Shown piece after piece: positions 11,859-23,947 of a stretch of DNA of 64,000 nucleotides. How positions within the stretch are numbered: the first letter of the stretch is position 1; the number at the start of each line of letters is the position of its first letter. Source of the stretch: Ananas comosus. Taxonomy: Eukaryota > Streptophyta > Magnoliopsida > Poales > Bromeliaceae. The position numbers were made by a program, and so were the translations under genes. The stretch is from assembly GCF_001540865.1 (NCBI RefSeq), contig NC_033638.1:1701902-1765901 (forward strand), given 5' to 3'. The notes below the pieces were generated by a model that was not told the origin of the DNA, did not search any database, and worked only from the letters and a program-made list of their open reading frames with translations.

Positions 11859-12084
11859 CACTAGAGCTAGTGTGAGGCAAAGAATCAATGTGATGTAAAG
11901 AATAATGATAATGACTAAAGTGAAAACAAAGTGGGGTGTAAAGAACACGAATGCTAGAGATAGCCAAAAGTAAAGACATGTAAAGAACATGATTGCTAGA
12001 GTTAGCAAGAGTAAGGAAATGTAAAGAACAATGATTGCTAAAGTAGCAATATAAAGTGACGTAAAGAACACTAGAGTTAGTGTA
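11859..12084 (+). repeat. Array of mini-hairpins spaced by GTAAAGAAC in family 1 LTR
   Basis: Short inverted repeats with 3-4 base loops recur: ACACTA-GAGC-TAGTGT (11859), TGCTA-GAGA-TAGCCA (11952), TTGCTA-GAGT-TAGCAA (11993), ATTGCTA-AAG-TAGCAAT (12034) and ACACTA-GAGT-TAGTGT (12069). The stem letters differ but pairing is kept, and the linkers share GTAAAGAAC. Related hairpins lie in the solo copy at 49528-49684. Confidence 0.6.
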
Positions 12085-12540
12085 AAGTCAAGATTGAACA
12101 TACAATCCTTTGAGTTAAGGATTCGATCATACTTGCTATGAGTTCCGTGCTCGAGGGCGGTCGCTCCCCCTCGGGCGATGCGCTCCGGAGTTATGCGTCA
12201 CGGGTTGGAGTAAACCCGAAGGACGGTCCTAGCGGGTGAGTTCCTGTGATGATGGACTTAATGTGAAGCAAGTTAATGTGGCGAAACCCCCGGGTTAGCC
12301 TTGAGATTAAAGAGCAAAGAACAAAGAGTAAAGAATAAAGAACAAAGACAAAGTGTAAAGTGTAAAGAATGAAAGAACTTGCATAATCTGCATATATTTA
12401 ATGTTGAGCATATTTCTTGCTTTTGTTCAGGCATATTAGCATCATGTTATAGATTGGTTACTATATTCAGCTTATCCTTTCTATTATGCCTGAGTTAGTC
12501 CTAGTGGGAAAGTCGGTGATGTTGAGGCCGAACCCATTGG

Positions 12541-12557
12541 GAACTTTGTTGTAGTTC
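12541..12557 (+). other. Conserved LTR hairpin (family 1)
   Basis: GAACT-TTGTTGT-AGTTC, preceded by CCCATTGG and followed by CTTACCCCAC. Counterparts with different stems exist in every LTR family of the window. Confidence 0.6.
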
Positions 12558-13061
12558 TTACCCCACTATTGCCACAGAGCCAGGACCGAGCGAGCCGGCG
12601 AGCGACCAAGGTAAAGGTATCGCGCCTTAGACAGAGGCTACCAGAGTTAAGTTGGGTTTACATTTTGTTAGTAGAGTACCCTATGTTCATCTTTTGTATT
12701 TGATGACTAGTGATGTAAGGAAAATAATGTAATGTGTTATTTGAGGTAAATGTGATGTAAAAAGAAATGATGGAAGCAATGTAATGTAATGAAATGCAAG
12801 GAATCAAGAATGAAAAGGGATACATGTATGTGATCAAAATGAATCATAGTACTTGTCTAGTTGCATAGTTATCCTATTTCTTCACTCGTGGCTATTGCTT
12901 ACCCTCGTGTAAGCCGTGTTTGTATGTTTCCGCTAGTGCACTTCTTGTTTGAAAATGTACATGTGATCAGCCTTGGGCGGACAGGGGAAACTCTGTCCGT
13001 TCGGCGTCTGTTTGACGTGCTCGGGCCGGCCCAAATTGGTATCCGACTCCGGGGCGTGACA

Positions 13062-13348
13062 CCGGCAAACGTGCGGACGCTATAAAGTGTCGTTAAATTA
13101 AAATTTTTTATAATAACCTGGCACTTGAGGACATGTTGGAGCGTCGACAAAATTAAATTAACGACGCACGAGAGCGTCGGTAGCAATTAACCGACGTATG
13201 CACAAAGCGTCGCTATTTTGCTCCCGATACTGCATTTAACGATGCACCTGCCGACGCTTTTCTTTGCGTCGGTGGACATTTTTCCGACGCTTAATAGCGT
13301 CGTAAAGTTAAAAAAAAAGGGTAGCTAGAAACCCCTTTTGTTGTAGTG
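13062..13348 (+). mobile_element. CACTA terminal fragment, second copy
   Basis: Nearly identical to 5033-5320: same CGACGC/GCGTCG repeats and the same end GTTGTAGTG at 13348. It starts abruptly at the LTR end (13061), so the family 1 LTR inserted into or replaced the rest of this CACTA copy. After 13348 a 147-base stretch (13349-13495) shows no recognisable feature. Confidence 0.85.
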
Positions 13349-13495
13349 GCCGGGCGGTGGGTAGTGCAGAGAAGGCGCACCCAAGACCCGTTTACCCGAC
13401 TTCCAGGCGGTTTGGACCAAACAAGCCCACCCAAGGCCCACAAGACAACCGGATTCAACCCATCAGGCTTCATTTCCCAATTTTTGACAAATTGC

Positions 13496-16400
13496 TGTTA
13501 AGTCCTAGTAGCTATGTAATACATTGAACTTTGGCAAATTGCGAAGTTCGAGTGTTAGAATAGTAATTGGAACTATTCTACGACTTTTGAAGGATTGTTG
13601 AGAGGGTTCAGCAAGTTATTGGAGTAAGCAGATAGCTACAAGTGGAAAAGTGCATTGCACTTTAGAAGTGGAAAACTGCGAAGTTCAAATGTAGTATTTG
13701 GAACTTGGCCGATTATGGAGTTTGATGAGTGGGATTGGTACTTGGAATTAATCCCCATCTTTTAAAGAGTGGCAGAATGGTTTTTGACAAACTAAAGGAG
13801 TGATCGAACCGTCAAAAGATCGAAAGTGCATTGGAAATTCGAAATTCCAGAAATTTGCATTGTGTACCGGTACAAATTTGATGGTGTACCGGTACACAAT
13901 GCAGCAGCTCCATGGATATGAGGTTGTTTTGGTAATTTAGCTTTGGGCATATCCTTTAAACACCCCAGCTCGATCCTTGCAGCAGCTTAGGGTGTGCTGG
14001 AGCTCAGAGAACAGGGTAAGCTCTTCTCCCTCTCTCTCTCTAGGGTTTTAGCTAGTTGGAAGTGGAGAGTAATGGATTTAAGCTTGTTTCCATCATTCTT
14101 TTAATACTAGCTGGTTTGGAGACTTGTGGAGCAGCCTTGGAGGTGTAAAAGAAAGTGTTTGGTGGTGCTCTTCAGCTCTCACGCAGGGAAGAACTGAGTT
14201 GGCATTTTGGGAAGGTATAATACTTAACTCCTCCCTAGGTTGAGGTACTAGCAGTGAAGTTGAGTTGAGTTTTACTTCTTTGCTGCCAGTTAGCTTAGGG
14301 ATGCTTGTAGCAGCTATAAAGAAGGTGTTTTGGCTGTAATTCTTCTACCTTAAACCAGAGAGAAGCGGAGTTAAATCTTCGAAGGGTTACTAGTTAATTT
14401 CTTCTTGAGGTTAATGCTCTACTAGTTATACTAGTGATGCTGGTTGGTGGTCGTTTACAGAAGGTTTATGAACCCGATTGGCTGAGTTTTTGGTGATTTT
14501 GTAAGCTGAGTTTGGTGTGGTTTTTCATCTGGAACCAGGGATTAGGCTCGGGTGGAGCTGTGGAGGGTATATTACCTAATTACTCCTTAGTGGAATGAAT
14601 AGTTATAGTTTTAATGCAGTTTGTAATGTTACTCGCAGCAGGCTCGCAATGGACCAATTGCTCTTATTTGACTGAGTTTGGATGACCTTTGAAGTCGATT
14701 TTGGGGGTGTTTCAACCAGCTGGAAGTAAATCCAAGTTTGGACTTCAAGCAAGTAAGATTCTAGCCTCAACTATGCAACTATATAGGTATATTAATGCTG
14801 ATTTTGGGAAGCTGTTCACAGCAGGTTCTTGGCTGAGTGCGGAACCTTTTGGTTGGAAGTTTGGTGGGTGTTGAAGGTTTGTTTTGGAGTATTCTAACCT
14901 ACAATATAATAGAATTATTCCTGGTTCGATTCCAAGTATGAATTTTGCCTAAATTAAGTGAATATGTAGGATTCTTGTACACTTTGATTTTGAGTGGGGG
15001 AAATGAATACCTAGCTGATTTGAGATTATTTGCTAGGTTAACCGGAGGCCAGTGGATACCTCACTCATGAACTCGTCAAGAGGCATCGACTAGTAGGTGG
15101 GTCGGACCTTGCCGAAATGGGTGAATTCCCTCTATATCTCCTTTGACATTATGAATTAAAGTTATTGCATACTTATGTGAATATATGTGTATTTGATAGA
15201 ATTGAGACATGCATCAAGGTGCATATCATATCGAATTTAATAGTACCTCTATGCAGAAAAGGGAAAATTAGGAATTGCTTAGTCTGCTTAGACCACTTGC
15301 CCTATTAGCATGTATTCAAGACATGAGCAGCTTATACAAACGAGTTAAGCATGACATCATTTTGGATGAAGGAATTGTTAAACCACGAAAATATCATTTA
15401 GCTCTATTGGACACCCAGGGAATGATGTACTTGAAGTGAAATTATGCAATTTCATGTTATACACACGGTGTTAGAACTGTTAGTTCATCTTGCATAGTAA
15501 GGTTATTCATACATTCATGTGGAATCATGTAAAAGTATATTGGACAATGTTTCACATACTTGTATTGATCAATAGGGTATTATTTTCTACTGATTAAACT
15601 AGCATGAACTTGGTGTTTGAATAAGATTTAGTTAAGTGATCAGAACTTGGCATTATGACATAACATGAATGTATACTTGTACAATCAAGCAATAGTACTT
15701 GCATATGACTTATTTACTCCAAGTAATGGAGGCTTATGTGGAACTTTAGAATATGTGCCATGAGTCGTATGAACCCTGAATGAGTCATTGAATATAACCT
15801 TAGTAAACCCCTTTCCTTATGTATAGAGAGTAGTGAGAGGACTCTATGTGAGTACGTGTGGGTATAACTATCATGATATTAAGTTTATAATTATTCAGAT
15901 TATACCAGCTATTGGTCAAAGTATGTCAACAAGTAGTTGATAGTGACATGTGACTGGGGTACTATAGTGTCGACCTTGCGTCGAGTTGAGATTTCATGTT
16001 AGAGACATGATAAAATTGTGATACTTGTGCTATGGATTATAGCTTGCATGCCATTATACTCTTTCGTACACGCTTGTGGAGGTCGCGCCCCCCAAGCCAG
16101 CACTCCGGAGTAGCTTAGCGACAGATTGCTCGCTTATGTACGAACTTGAGCGCCAAAATGGATTGCTGTGGGTAGTGTTGACTTCCACGAGGTCATTAGG
16201 CACGGCGTGGCTGGGACTTTACCCTGGGTAAGTCTCTTGTGAATTGGATTATTATGAGTCACTTTAACCTTAGATGGACATAGTAGTAAGGATACTTGAT
16301 GTTGTTGGTCGAGTAAACTTAGTGATGAACAAGCTAGAAGGTTGACATCCTTATTAGTTAGTAGCATAGTGACAGTATGTTTACACTCTTGTTAGTGTAG

Positions 16401-17058
16401 GAAGTAATTACATGATATCATCAGTTAGTTCAATGATAATGAGAATGATTGCATACAGCCTGGCATATGGCTAGTCAAATTGTTAACTAACATGAGTGAT
16501 AAAACTTATCATGATAAACTAGTATTCACAACCTGTTGATAAAATATATTTTGATCATCATGGTTGATTCATTTCAATACCTGTTGCATTTACTTGCTTA
16601 TTTATTACTATTTACTCATGCCACAGTTGACCTAGTGGTGTATTTCACCACTCTCGGTGGCTTAATTACCCACTAAGAACTATTGTTTAATAGTTCTCAC
16701 ACCCTCTTTGTTGTTGTTTTTACAGAGCCTTCCACAGCGGAAAAGGTTAGGGTTCCTGGTAAGGGGTCAGCGGATAGCTAGAGCTTCCTTGATGTTAAAT
16801 AGATGGAACCACTCCAGCTTTTCTAGTTTAGTTCCGTGTTAAATCTTAGACTTATGTAGAATGTACTTTGTCTTTATATTGTAATAAGGTTTTGGGTTGT
16901 ATAAGTTTATACTTTTAAGTTGTGCTCTGATTACCTGGTTAAATCGAATGTTTTTATTATGTGGATTGTAGACGCCTGGTGTATACTTGAGGTTGTGGTG
17001 TACACGGCGGATCTGTGCACGGGACTGGTGAGGTTCCGCTGAAGTCCAGGGTGTGACA
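13496..17058 (+). mobile_element. Ty3/gypsy LTR (family 4, about 3.5 kb), sense on plus strand
   Basis: Ends in CCAGGGTGTGACA at 17058 and probably starts at TGTTAAG (13496); no target duplication is visible, so the left edge is uncertain. It has the same layout as the other LTRs: paired TGTACCGGTACA palindromes (13864-13893), a TATA-like CTTTAAACA, a leader with CAGGGTAAGCTC (about 14012), a GACCTAGTGG word and the hairpin GAACTATT-GTTT-AATAGTTC at 16677-16696. No ORF of interest is present in 3.5 kb. Confidence 0.65.
13858..13903 (+). promoter_or_regulatory. Paired TGTACCGGTACA palindromes forming a larger inverted repeat
   Basis: Two copies of GTGTACCGGTACA have cores 22 bp apart. Together with flanking bases they make an 18-bp perfect inverted repeat (GCATTGTGTACCGGTACA) with a 10-base spacer. 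They lie in the U3 position of the family 4 LTR. Confidence 0.6.
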
Positions 17059-17384
17059 AGCTAAGTTTGCTTACAAGTCAGTACAAGCTGTATAGGGTAT
17101 ATATAGTTAACAGGATGTAATTGCAAGGCATGAATGAAATGAATTAGTCTATTTTCTCCCCCAAAAGTTCTTCTCCAAACCCTTCTTCTCCTCTACTATT
17201 TCTCTTCCCCATTCTCTACTTCTAATCTCTATCCCAACCCCTTATCCCTCTCTATCTCGTTCTCTATCTCTAATCTTTATTTTACCTCTTATTTCATCTT
17301 CCCCACTATCTATCTATCTCCCTATCTCTCTATTTCTCCTCTTCGTACCTCAGTCACCTCTGAATCTCAACCGGGACATTAAAT
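17059..17384. other. Unassigned sequence, CT-rich
   Basis: Between the LTR end and inverted copy A. It begins with a segment that resembles an LTR tail, then becomes CT-rich (CTATCTCTATCTC words) and ends ACCGGGACATTAAAT. No coding potential is seen. It may be remnant retrotransposon DNA. Confidence 0.4.
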
Positions 17385-17655
17385 CCTCCTCCTGCCCTTC
17401 GACTAGTAGGATGACAGTCCGCTCCACTAGCAGGGCCACGGCGTTGTGTTATGAAGATGGACCGAGGGTAGGCTTCAGGCCTCAGCAAGAGCACCCAGCC
17501 CAGCTGACACTGCTGATCCAACTGTCCTCCGTTTGGCCGGGCCGGACCCGGCCTGCCAGCCCAGTGCATCACCACCTCCTTCTTGAAATAAAATAAAAAG
17601 GTCATTAAAATTAAAAAAGTCGCGAAAAATAGTGCTGCTGGATAAGTGCAGTAAA

Positions 17656-19210
17656 TGGCATGTTTGGTTGCCTGAAAGTAGCTGAAGTAAAAACAAAAAA
17701 ATCACTTTTGCAAAAGTGACTTTTACAAAAGTGACATTTCAGTTCGATTGTTTGGTTGACTATAAAGCAAATCATGAAAAGTTATAGTTTTATAATTTTG
17801 ATTCTTTAATTATACACATAAAGAGGTGAAAATATAAACTAACGACTTATACTCGCAATTTAAATTTAAATTTAAATTTAAATTTTGAATTCAAAATTAT
17901 ATTTTAAAAGTTAAATTTAAACTTAAATCTGAATTATATTTATAATTAAAATTTAAGATATAAATTAAATTTATAATCTGAATTTAAAGTTTAAGTTATA
18001 ATTCATAACTAAAATTAAATTCTAAAATAAATGTTCAACATAGAATTTACAACATTTATTCAAAATTGAATTCATAATTTGAATTTACAATTTGAATCAT
18101 ATTTTAATAGGAAAACTTCAAAAAACCCCCCTGTGGTTTCGCACTTTCTCACTTTAGTACCTTGTGGTTTAAAGTGTATCAATTTGCCCCCATGTGGTTT
18201 TGTTTTTATCTTTTCGGCAGCTTTTTCCTTAATATTTCGTTAAATTATATACAAAAAACTTCAGATACCCACCTTGATTTATCGAATATTTACTTTAGTA
18301 CCCTTTAATTTTAACTTTGTCACTGATTTAAGAAAAAAAATAATAAAATTGATACTAAATAGCAAAAAACAAAACCACAGGGGGACAAATTGATACACTT
18401 TAAACCATAGGATACTAAAGTGAGAAAGTGTGAAACCACAGGGAGTGTTTTTGAAGTTTTCCCTATTTTAATTTACTCTTTGATCTTAAATTCTCGTTTC
18501 AAATACGAATTCACAATTTGAATTGATATTTAAATTTAAATAAAAATTTGAGTTTGAATCAAAATTCAAACTGAATATTTGAATTCAAAATTCAAACTGA
18601 AACACAATTTAAATTAAATGACAATAGTAAATTTAAATTTGAATTTGAATTTAAACTTAAAATTTTGAATTTTAAATTCAAATTTCAATCAATAATTTAA
18701 ATTTATATAGTTGGAATAATTTGAATTCAAAGTTCAAACTGAAGTTCTTAACGAAAAATAATTAGATCAAAATTTAAATTTCAAATTCTAAATTTAAATT
18801 CTAAAATTCAAATTTAAATAAAAATAAAAATTTTTAAATTTAAATTTAAATTTAAATACAAATTCATAAGTTTGAATTTAAAAAGTTTATGTTGAATTTG
18901 AATTTACAAATAAAATTCAGAATGTGATTATGATTTTAATTAAAATTTAAAGTGTACTTCAACTTTAAAAATAATTTGAAAGATTAAAATTAAGATAAAA
19001 TATAACCTCTTAACTAATTCTTCACTTTCGGTGACTTCCAAACTTTTTGAGCCGAAGTCAAAAAAGTGAAATTTAGTTATAACACATTTTATCAACCCAC
19101 TTTTATAAAGTGACTTTCATATTCACTTTTGCAAACTAAACAATTGATAAGGCGTCACTTTTCAAAAGTGCCACTTTCAGTGCTTCACTTTCGGCCAACC
19201 AAACATGCCC
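17656..19210. mobile_element. 1.56-kb non-autonomous DNA transposon (large MITE) inside copy A
   Basis: Termini TGGCATGTTTGGTTG (left) and the complement of GGGCATGTTTGGTTGG (right) form imperfect inverted repeats, followed by CAAAAGTGAC subterminal repeats. The interior is extremely AT-rich, full of AAATTTAAATTT runs, with no ORF. Copy B lacks it and shows the empty site (GCAGTAAAGTCAG), so insertion is certain. The duplication is only 2-3 bases (AA), compatible with a PIF/Harbinger-like origin but not proven. Confidence 0.75.
18109..18463. mobile_element. 355-bp MULE-type MITE nested in the larger MITE
   Basis: Long inverted repeats begin AGGAAAACTTC / GGGAAAACTTC and continue through CTGTGGTTT, CACTTTCTCACTTTAGTACC and TTTAAAGTGTATCAATTTG. 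It is flanked by a perfect 9-bp duplication TATTTTAAT (18100-18108, 18464-18472). A 9-bp duplication is typical of Mutator-like elements. Confidence 0.85.
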
Positions 19211-21162
19211 AAGTCAGCAAGGGGACTACTTGTTTCGTTAGAGTTTCGATGGCAAGGAGGTCCTAAACCTCGGCGGTCGTACACTTGATCTCGACTCTGG
19301 CTTTATCGGGGACGAGGTGACAACTGAGTTAGTGTAAGCACATTCGTGTTCGTCGTGGATCCTAAGAAACAAACACGCCCTTAGTCACTACCGAACTCGA
19401 CTCGACTCGACTCAGCCGGGTAGACTAAGAGCGGGCTTGGGCTCGAAAGTTGTTCTTTTCCAAACCAAACCAGGCCCGAATCAACATCCCCATCTAACAC
19501 AGAAAACTAAGATTGCAGTAGAGCATACACCCAGATTGGTGTGAAAGCTACTGACTAATATTAGAAAAGACAATAATGAAAAATTATATAATAATAAATA
19601 ATAATCGCATTAGGTCAAGCAGTTGATTGAGATATCTTTGTGATAATAACAAGTTGCTAAGTTTTTGGATATTATTCTATTATTTTGTGTCCATTAAATT
19701 GTCAACATGCATGTGAGTTGCACCGATACAATTATTATTTCTGCATCTTAAACAATCAGTAGAATCAACCATTATTTGATATATTAGCAATCATTTTTTT
19801 CCCCTCTTTTTTTTTTGTGAAAAATGAAGAATAGGTGCCCCCATCAAGTTCCATGCCATAGTTAGTTAATACAATATTTTCAAAAAGGCCTGATGCACAT
19901 GGTTGATGACATATAGATTATGTGCACTATATAGCTCAAGTATATTTAGTAACACAATTTTCTAATGTTTACCTTTAATTATTAAGAAATATAATCACCT
20001 CAATGTAGATAACTACACAAAACTACTATATTGAGAGGTATGCATGTGTTTCAATACTTGAACATTATATCCATTGAATTGATCAAGTGTAAAATGGGGT
20101 ACTCTAACTGAAGAATAAACATGGCACGCCGCAACGGTCCCATGTGCATTTGGTTGGCATATCCTTGTAACTCGGAAATGCATGTTCTACACAACATTTT
20201 AGAATGTAATGATGGATTAAAATAACAAATGAGAAGCAAAGAGAATAAGGATCATTAAGTTGACTTGCAAATTGGATTAAAGTGCATTGTGGCACGCAAT
20301 TCCCTTTGTTCCCTCTTTCGGACCGTATGCAAATCGTACGGTCATTATTATTAACAACACAACAAGCTGCGCAATGATGGCAGCATATAGCAACAAAGGC
20401 AGCATTTTGTTCGCTTGTTCTTTTAGTACCCACCTGTTCGTTTTAAGTGATTTCTTGTCATGATTTCTACCTGCTAGACACTAAAGCGGAACGCCTAGAG
20501 GGACGAGAAGGGTGGGCAAGAGATCAACATAGTTCCTTACGATCTACAGCATTAAGGTTCCTACAGATAGGAAATCATTCGATTTGGAGGTATTTTAAGT
20601 AAGCACCAAGCGTACCGAAAAATGAACAGACATAACTAATTCCAATACAAGATTTACAACGGTTTCTTCTCTAGAGGTTTAAAATTTCAATAAATTTTGC
20701 TACTATAATTTTGAATAGTGTAAATCATGCTGATTAAGATATTTAGATCCACTTTGTAACCATTACATGCTACATGGATAGAAAAATAACAACTTTTCAC
20801 TCTTTAATTATTTTATTTTTTGGTAAATGCTTTCAGTAACTCAGTTATTGTAATTGTCTCTGCAAAACTGTAAAAGTGATTGATTTCTTATATCGGTCAA
20901 GGAAAGCTGGTTTATACCTTCAAAGCATGTAACATGCTTTTGCTGCTAGAACTCGCTATAGTAATGACTCCACTTCAAATATTATCTCAAAATCATGTGC
21001 AACTATTCTGACAACAACATAAAGTAGTCCCAATAGAACTTGTAGCTATTACTAAGAAGTGGCCCATTCACACAATAACTTTTCTTGCAATAAAGAGATT
21101 ATTAGTCTAGCTCCAAAAAGAAGTATTACGTTCTTCCTAAGCACATGTAGACACTTCGGCTC

Positions 21163-21827
21163 GTCCACCATTGGAAAGCTTGCTTCACCATTGGAGAGCT
21201 CCAAGCTTCATGTCCAACATCATCTTCTCCAACTTCTTCTTTTCCAACATCTTCTCTTTAATGGAGATCTTGCTAGAAAGAGAAAGCTAGGGGAGAGAGA
21301 AATGTAATGAGTGGGCTAAAGAACAAGAGAGAAAGAGCTCTCTCTCTCTCTCTCTCTCTCTCGGGTTGAAGAAAGCAAAGGGAAAAGCCCTTTTGTTACA
21401 CAATAGCCCTCTCAACAATACACCATTTAATTTCGGTTTATCAGCTCAGGTACAGATAATTTTTGCCTACCCTTTTGAATGTCCGTTTGAGCTCAAATTT
21501 GACAATCAGGCTCGGTTTTACTTAACTTAACGAAATAAATTTTAATCTTTCAGTTTCGACCCTATTTGGTCACCGAAAGCTCTAGCAAACTGTAATCTCT
21601 AGCAGATAGCAGTCGGATTTTATTTTCCACTTTCCGGGTGTTAGAATGGCATAAAACTTTAAATCTAGCCTCATAAAAATAATTCTGACATATTCTCCAA
21701 TTTTCATAATTTTCTGACACTGTGCATTTTCTGCTAAAATATCAGCCCCGTCTCTCACAGAAAATTCTAAATCTTCTGTTTTCATTCCGATTCCAGCACA
21801 AGTCGTTTTCGACTTATATTTTACTTC
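21163..21827. other. Spacer between inverted copies A and B, LTR-like
   Basis: Begins TCCACCATTGGAAAGC, recalling 35180-35200 of a gypsy LTR, followed by a (CT)n tract at 21336-21362 and GCCCTTTTGTTACAC. It is probably an antisense LTR fragment. No complete terminus and no gene are seen. Confidence 0.4.
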
Positions 21828-23619
21828 TTAATCAGCATGATTTACACTATTCAAAATTATAGTAGCAAAATTTATTGAAATTTTATACCTCTAGAGAAGA
21901 AACCATTGTAAATCTTGTATTGGAATTATGTTATGTATGTTCATTTTTCGGTACGCTTGGTGCTTACTTAAAATACCTCCAAATCGAATGATTTCCTATC
22001 TGTAGGAACCTTAATGCTGTAGATCGTAAGGAACTATGTTGATCTCTCTCCCACCCCTCTCGTTCCTCTAGGCGTTCCGCTTTAGTGTCTAACAGGTAGA
22101 AATCATGATAAGAAATCACTTAAAATGAACAGGTGGGTACTAAAAGACCAAGGGAACAAAATGCTGCCTTTGTTGCTATATGCTGCCATCATTGCGCAGC
22201 TTGTTGTGTTGTTAATAATAATGACCGTACGATTTGCATACGGTCCGAAAGAGGGAGCAAAGGGAATTGCGTGCCACAATGCACTTTAATCCAATTTGCA
22301 AGTCAACTTAATGATCCTTATTCTCTTTGCTTCTCATTTGTTATTTTAATCCCTCATTACATTCTAAAATGTTGTGTAGGACATGCATTTCCGAGTTACA
22401 AGGATATGCCAACCAAATGCACATGGGACCGCTGTGGCGCGCCATATTTATTCTTCAGTTAGAGTACACCAATTCACACTTGATCAATTCAATGGATATA
22501 ATGTTCAAGTATTGAAACACATGCATACCTCTCAATATAGTAGTTTTGTGTAGATATCTACATTGAGGTGATTATATTTCTTAATAATTAAAGGTAAATA
22601 TTAGAAAATTGTGTTACTAAATATACTTTAGCTATATAGTGCACATAATCTATATGTCATCAACCATGTGCATCAGGCTTTTTTGAAAATATTGTATTAA
22701 CTAACTATGGCATGGAACTTGATGGGCACCTATTCTTCATTTTTCACAAAAAAAGGGAAAAAAAATGATTGCTAATATATCAAATGATGGTTGATTCTAC
22801 TGATTGTTCAAGATGCAGAAATAATGATTGTATCGATGCGACTCACATGCATTTGACAATTTAATGGACACAAAATAATGGAATAATATCCAAAAACTTA
22901 GCAACTTGTTATTATCACAAAGATATCTCAATCAACTGCTTGACCTAATGCGATTATTATTTATTATTATATATTTTTTTATTATTGTCTTCCATAGTAT
23001 TAGTCAATAGCTTTCACACCAATCTGGGTGGATGCTCTACTGCAATCTTAGTTTTCTGTGTTAGATGGGGATGTTGATTCGGGCCTGGTTCGGTTTGGAA
23101 AAGAACAACTTTCGAGCCCAAGCCCGATCTTAGTGTGCCCCGCTGAGTCGAGTCAAGTTCGGTTGTGACTAAGGGTGTGTTTGTTTCTTAGGATCCACGA
23201 CGAACACGAATGTGCTTACACTAACTCAGTTGTGACCTCGTCCCCTATAAAGCCAGAGTCACGATCAAGTGTACGACCGCCGAGGTTCGCGACCTCCTCG
23301 CCGTCGAAACTCCAACGAAACAAGTAGTCCCCCTACTGACTTTACTGCACTTCTTCAGCAGCACTGTTTTTCGTGACTTTTGTGAATTTTAATGACCTTT
23401 TTATTTTATTTTAAGAAGGACGTAGCGATGCACTGGGCTGGCAGGCCGGGCCCGAGCCTGGCCTGGCCTAACTGAGGACAGTTGGATCAGCAATGTCGGC
23501 CGGGCTGGGTGATCTTGCTAAGGCCTGCAGCCTGCTCTCGGTCCATCTTCATTACACAACCCCGTGCCCCTGCGGGTCGAGCCAACTGTCATCCTACTAG
23601 TCCGAGGGCAGGAGGAGGA
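21828..23619 (+). repeat. Copy B: sequence upstream of MED7, inverted relative to A
   Basis: 21828-22951 is shared with A and C; 22952-23619 is shared with A only and ends 13 bases before the MED7 ATG. With copy A it forms an inverted repeat with a spacer of about 1.1 kb. It would contain the MED7 promoter and leader. Words such as GTGTGTTTGTTTCTTAGG and GCCGAGGTTCGCGACC are preserved in both arms. No separate gene is called. Confidence 0.85.
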
Positions 23620-23632
23620 GAGGAGAGGAGAG

Positions 23633-23947
23633 ATGATGACGGCGACGTTGTCGTCGTACCCGCCGCCGCCGCCCTACTACCGGCTGCACATGGACTACCA
23701 GTGTGACCCGGCGTCGGGGCCCGACCCCCTGCCCCCCATCCAAGGCGCCTTCCCGCTCTTCGGTGCCACCTATACCGTCCGTCTCTCCCGCCTCCTCTTC
23801 TCCTTCTCCTCCTCCTTTTTTTTCTCTCTCATCCCTCTTTCATCTCATCAAAGATTAAGATCGATTCATCCTAGCAGACTGACGTGGTGCTACCCACCCT
23901 CGAGGATCAGGGCGTCCGCCAGCTCTACCCCAAGGGCCCTAACATCG
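23633..23947 (+). pseudogene. MED7: Mediator subunit 7 (MED7), first two exons only
   Basis: Exon 1 is 23633-23776 and exon 2 is 23878-23947, joined by a GT-AG intron of 101 bases. Exon 1 encodes about 48 residues, including YPPPPPYYRLHMDY, PPIQGAFPLFGATYT. Exon 2 encodes TDVVLPTLEDQGVRQLYP then KGPNI, ending one base into a codon before GTCCGT. These match the conserved N-terminus of plant MED7, a middle-module subunit of Mediator that links transcription factors to RNA polymerase II. Two in-phase ATGs open the frame. The next exon (the helical MED21-binding part) is not found in the remaining 40 kb. Either intron 2 is very long and TE-filled, or the gene is broken. The visible exons have no lesion. 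Confidence 0.8.

Larger units (their letters stand above)
10349..13061 (+). mobile_element. 3' LTR (family 1, 2.7 kb) of the plus-strand chromovirus
   Basis: Runs from TGTAATGTACCGAG, just after the purine tract, to GGGGCGTGACA. Inside, in order: palindrome array (10525-10760), a purine-rich leader ending AGAGGTAAGTCTTG at 11036-11049 (splice-donor-like), three weakly repeated AACTAGGGTT blocks, a mini-hairpin array (11859-12084), and a conserved hairpin at 12541-12557 (GAACT-TTGTTGT-AGTTC) with GGGAAC and CTTACCCCAC around it. A second copy, antisense, is the solo LTR at 48508-51159. Short ORFs in the leader are low-complexity and are not called. Confidence 0.88.
17385..21162 (-). repeat. 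Copy A: inverted duplicate of the MED7 upstream region plus flank
   Basis: Reverse-complement of two other segments. 19607-21162 matches copy C (24395-24685 plus 28765-30027). 17385 to about 20735 matches copy B (21828-23619), apart from the insert at 17656-19210. It therefore carries C-left, shared and B-right parts in one run, the likely older order. It stops about 13 bases short of the MED7 start codon equivalent. The 109-residue ORF at 20433-20104 recurs in B and C, but nearly all differences between copies change amino acids, so it is not treated as a gene. Confidence 0.85.

Noticed and set aside
11622..12101. 159-residue hydrophobic ORF on the minus strand
   Set aside because: Antisense of the GTAAAGAAC hairpin repeats; the apparent hydrophobic protein is a translation of repeat DNA.
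20104..22462. 109-residue Cys-rich ORF (MGTKR..CTWDRCG) present in copies A, B and, partly, C
   Set aside because: Conservation is explained by duplication of the whole segment. The differences between copies nearly all change amino acids, copy C has a frame break, and no splice or domain context supports a gene.
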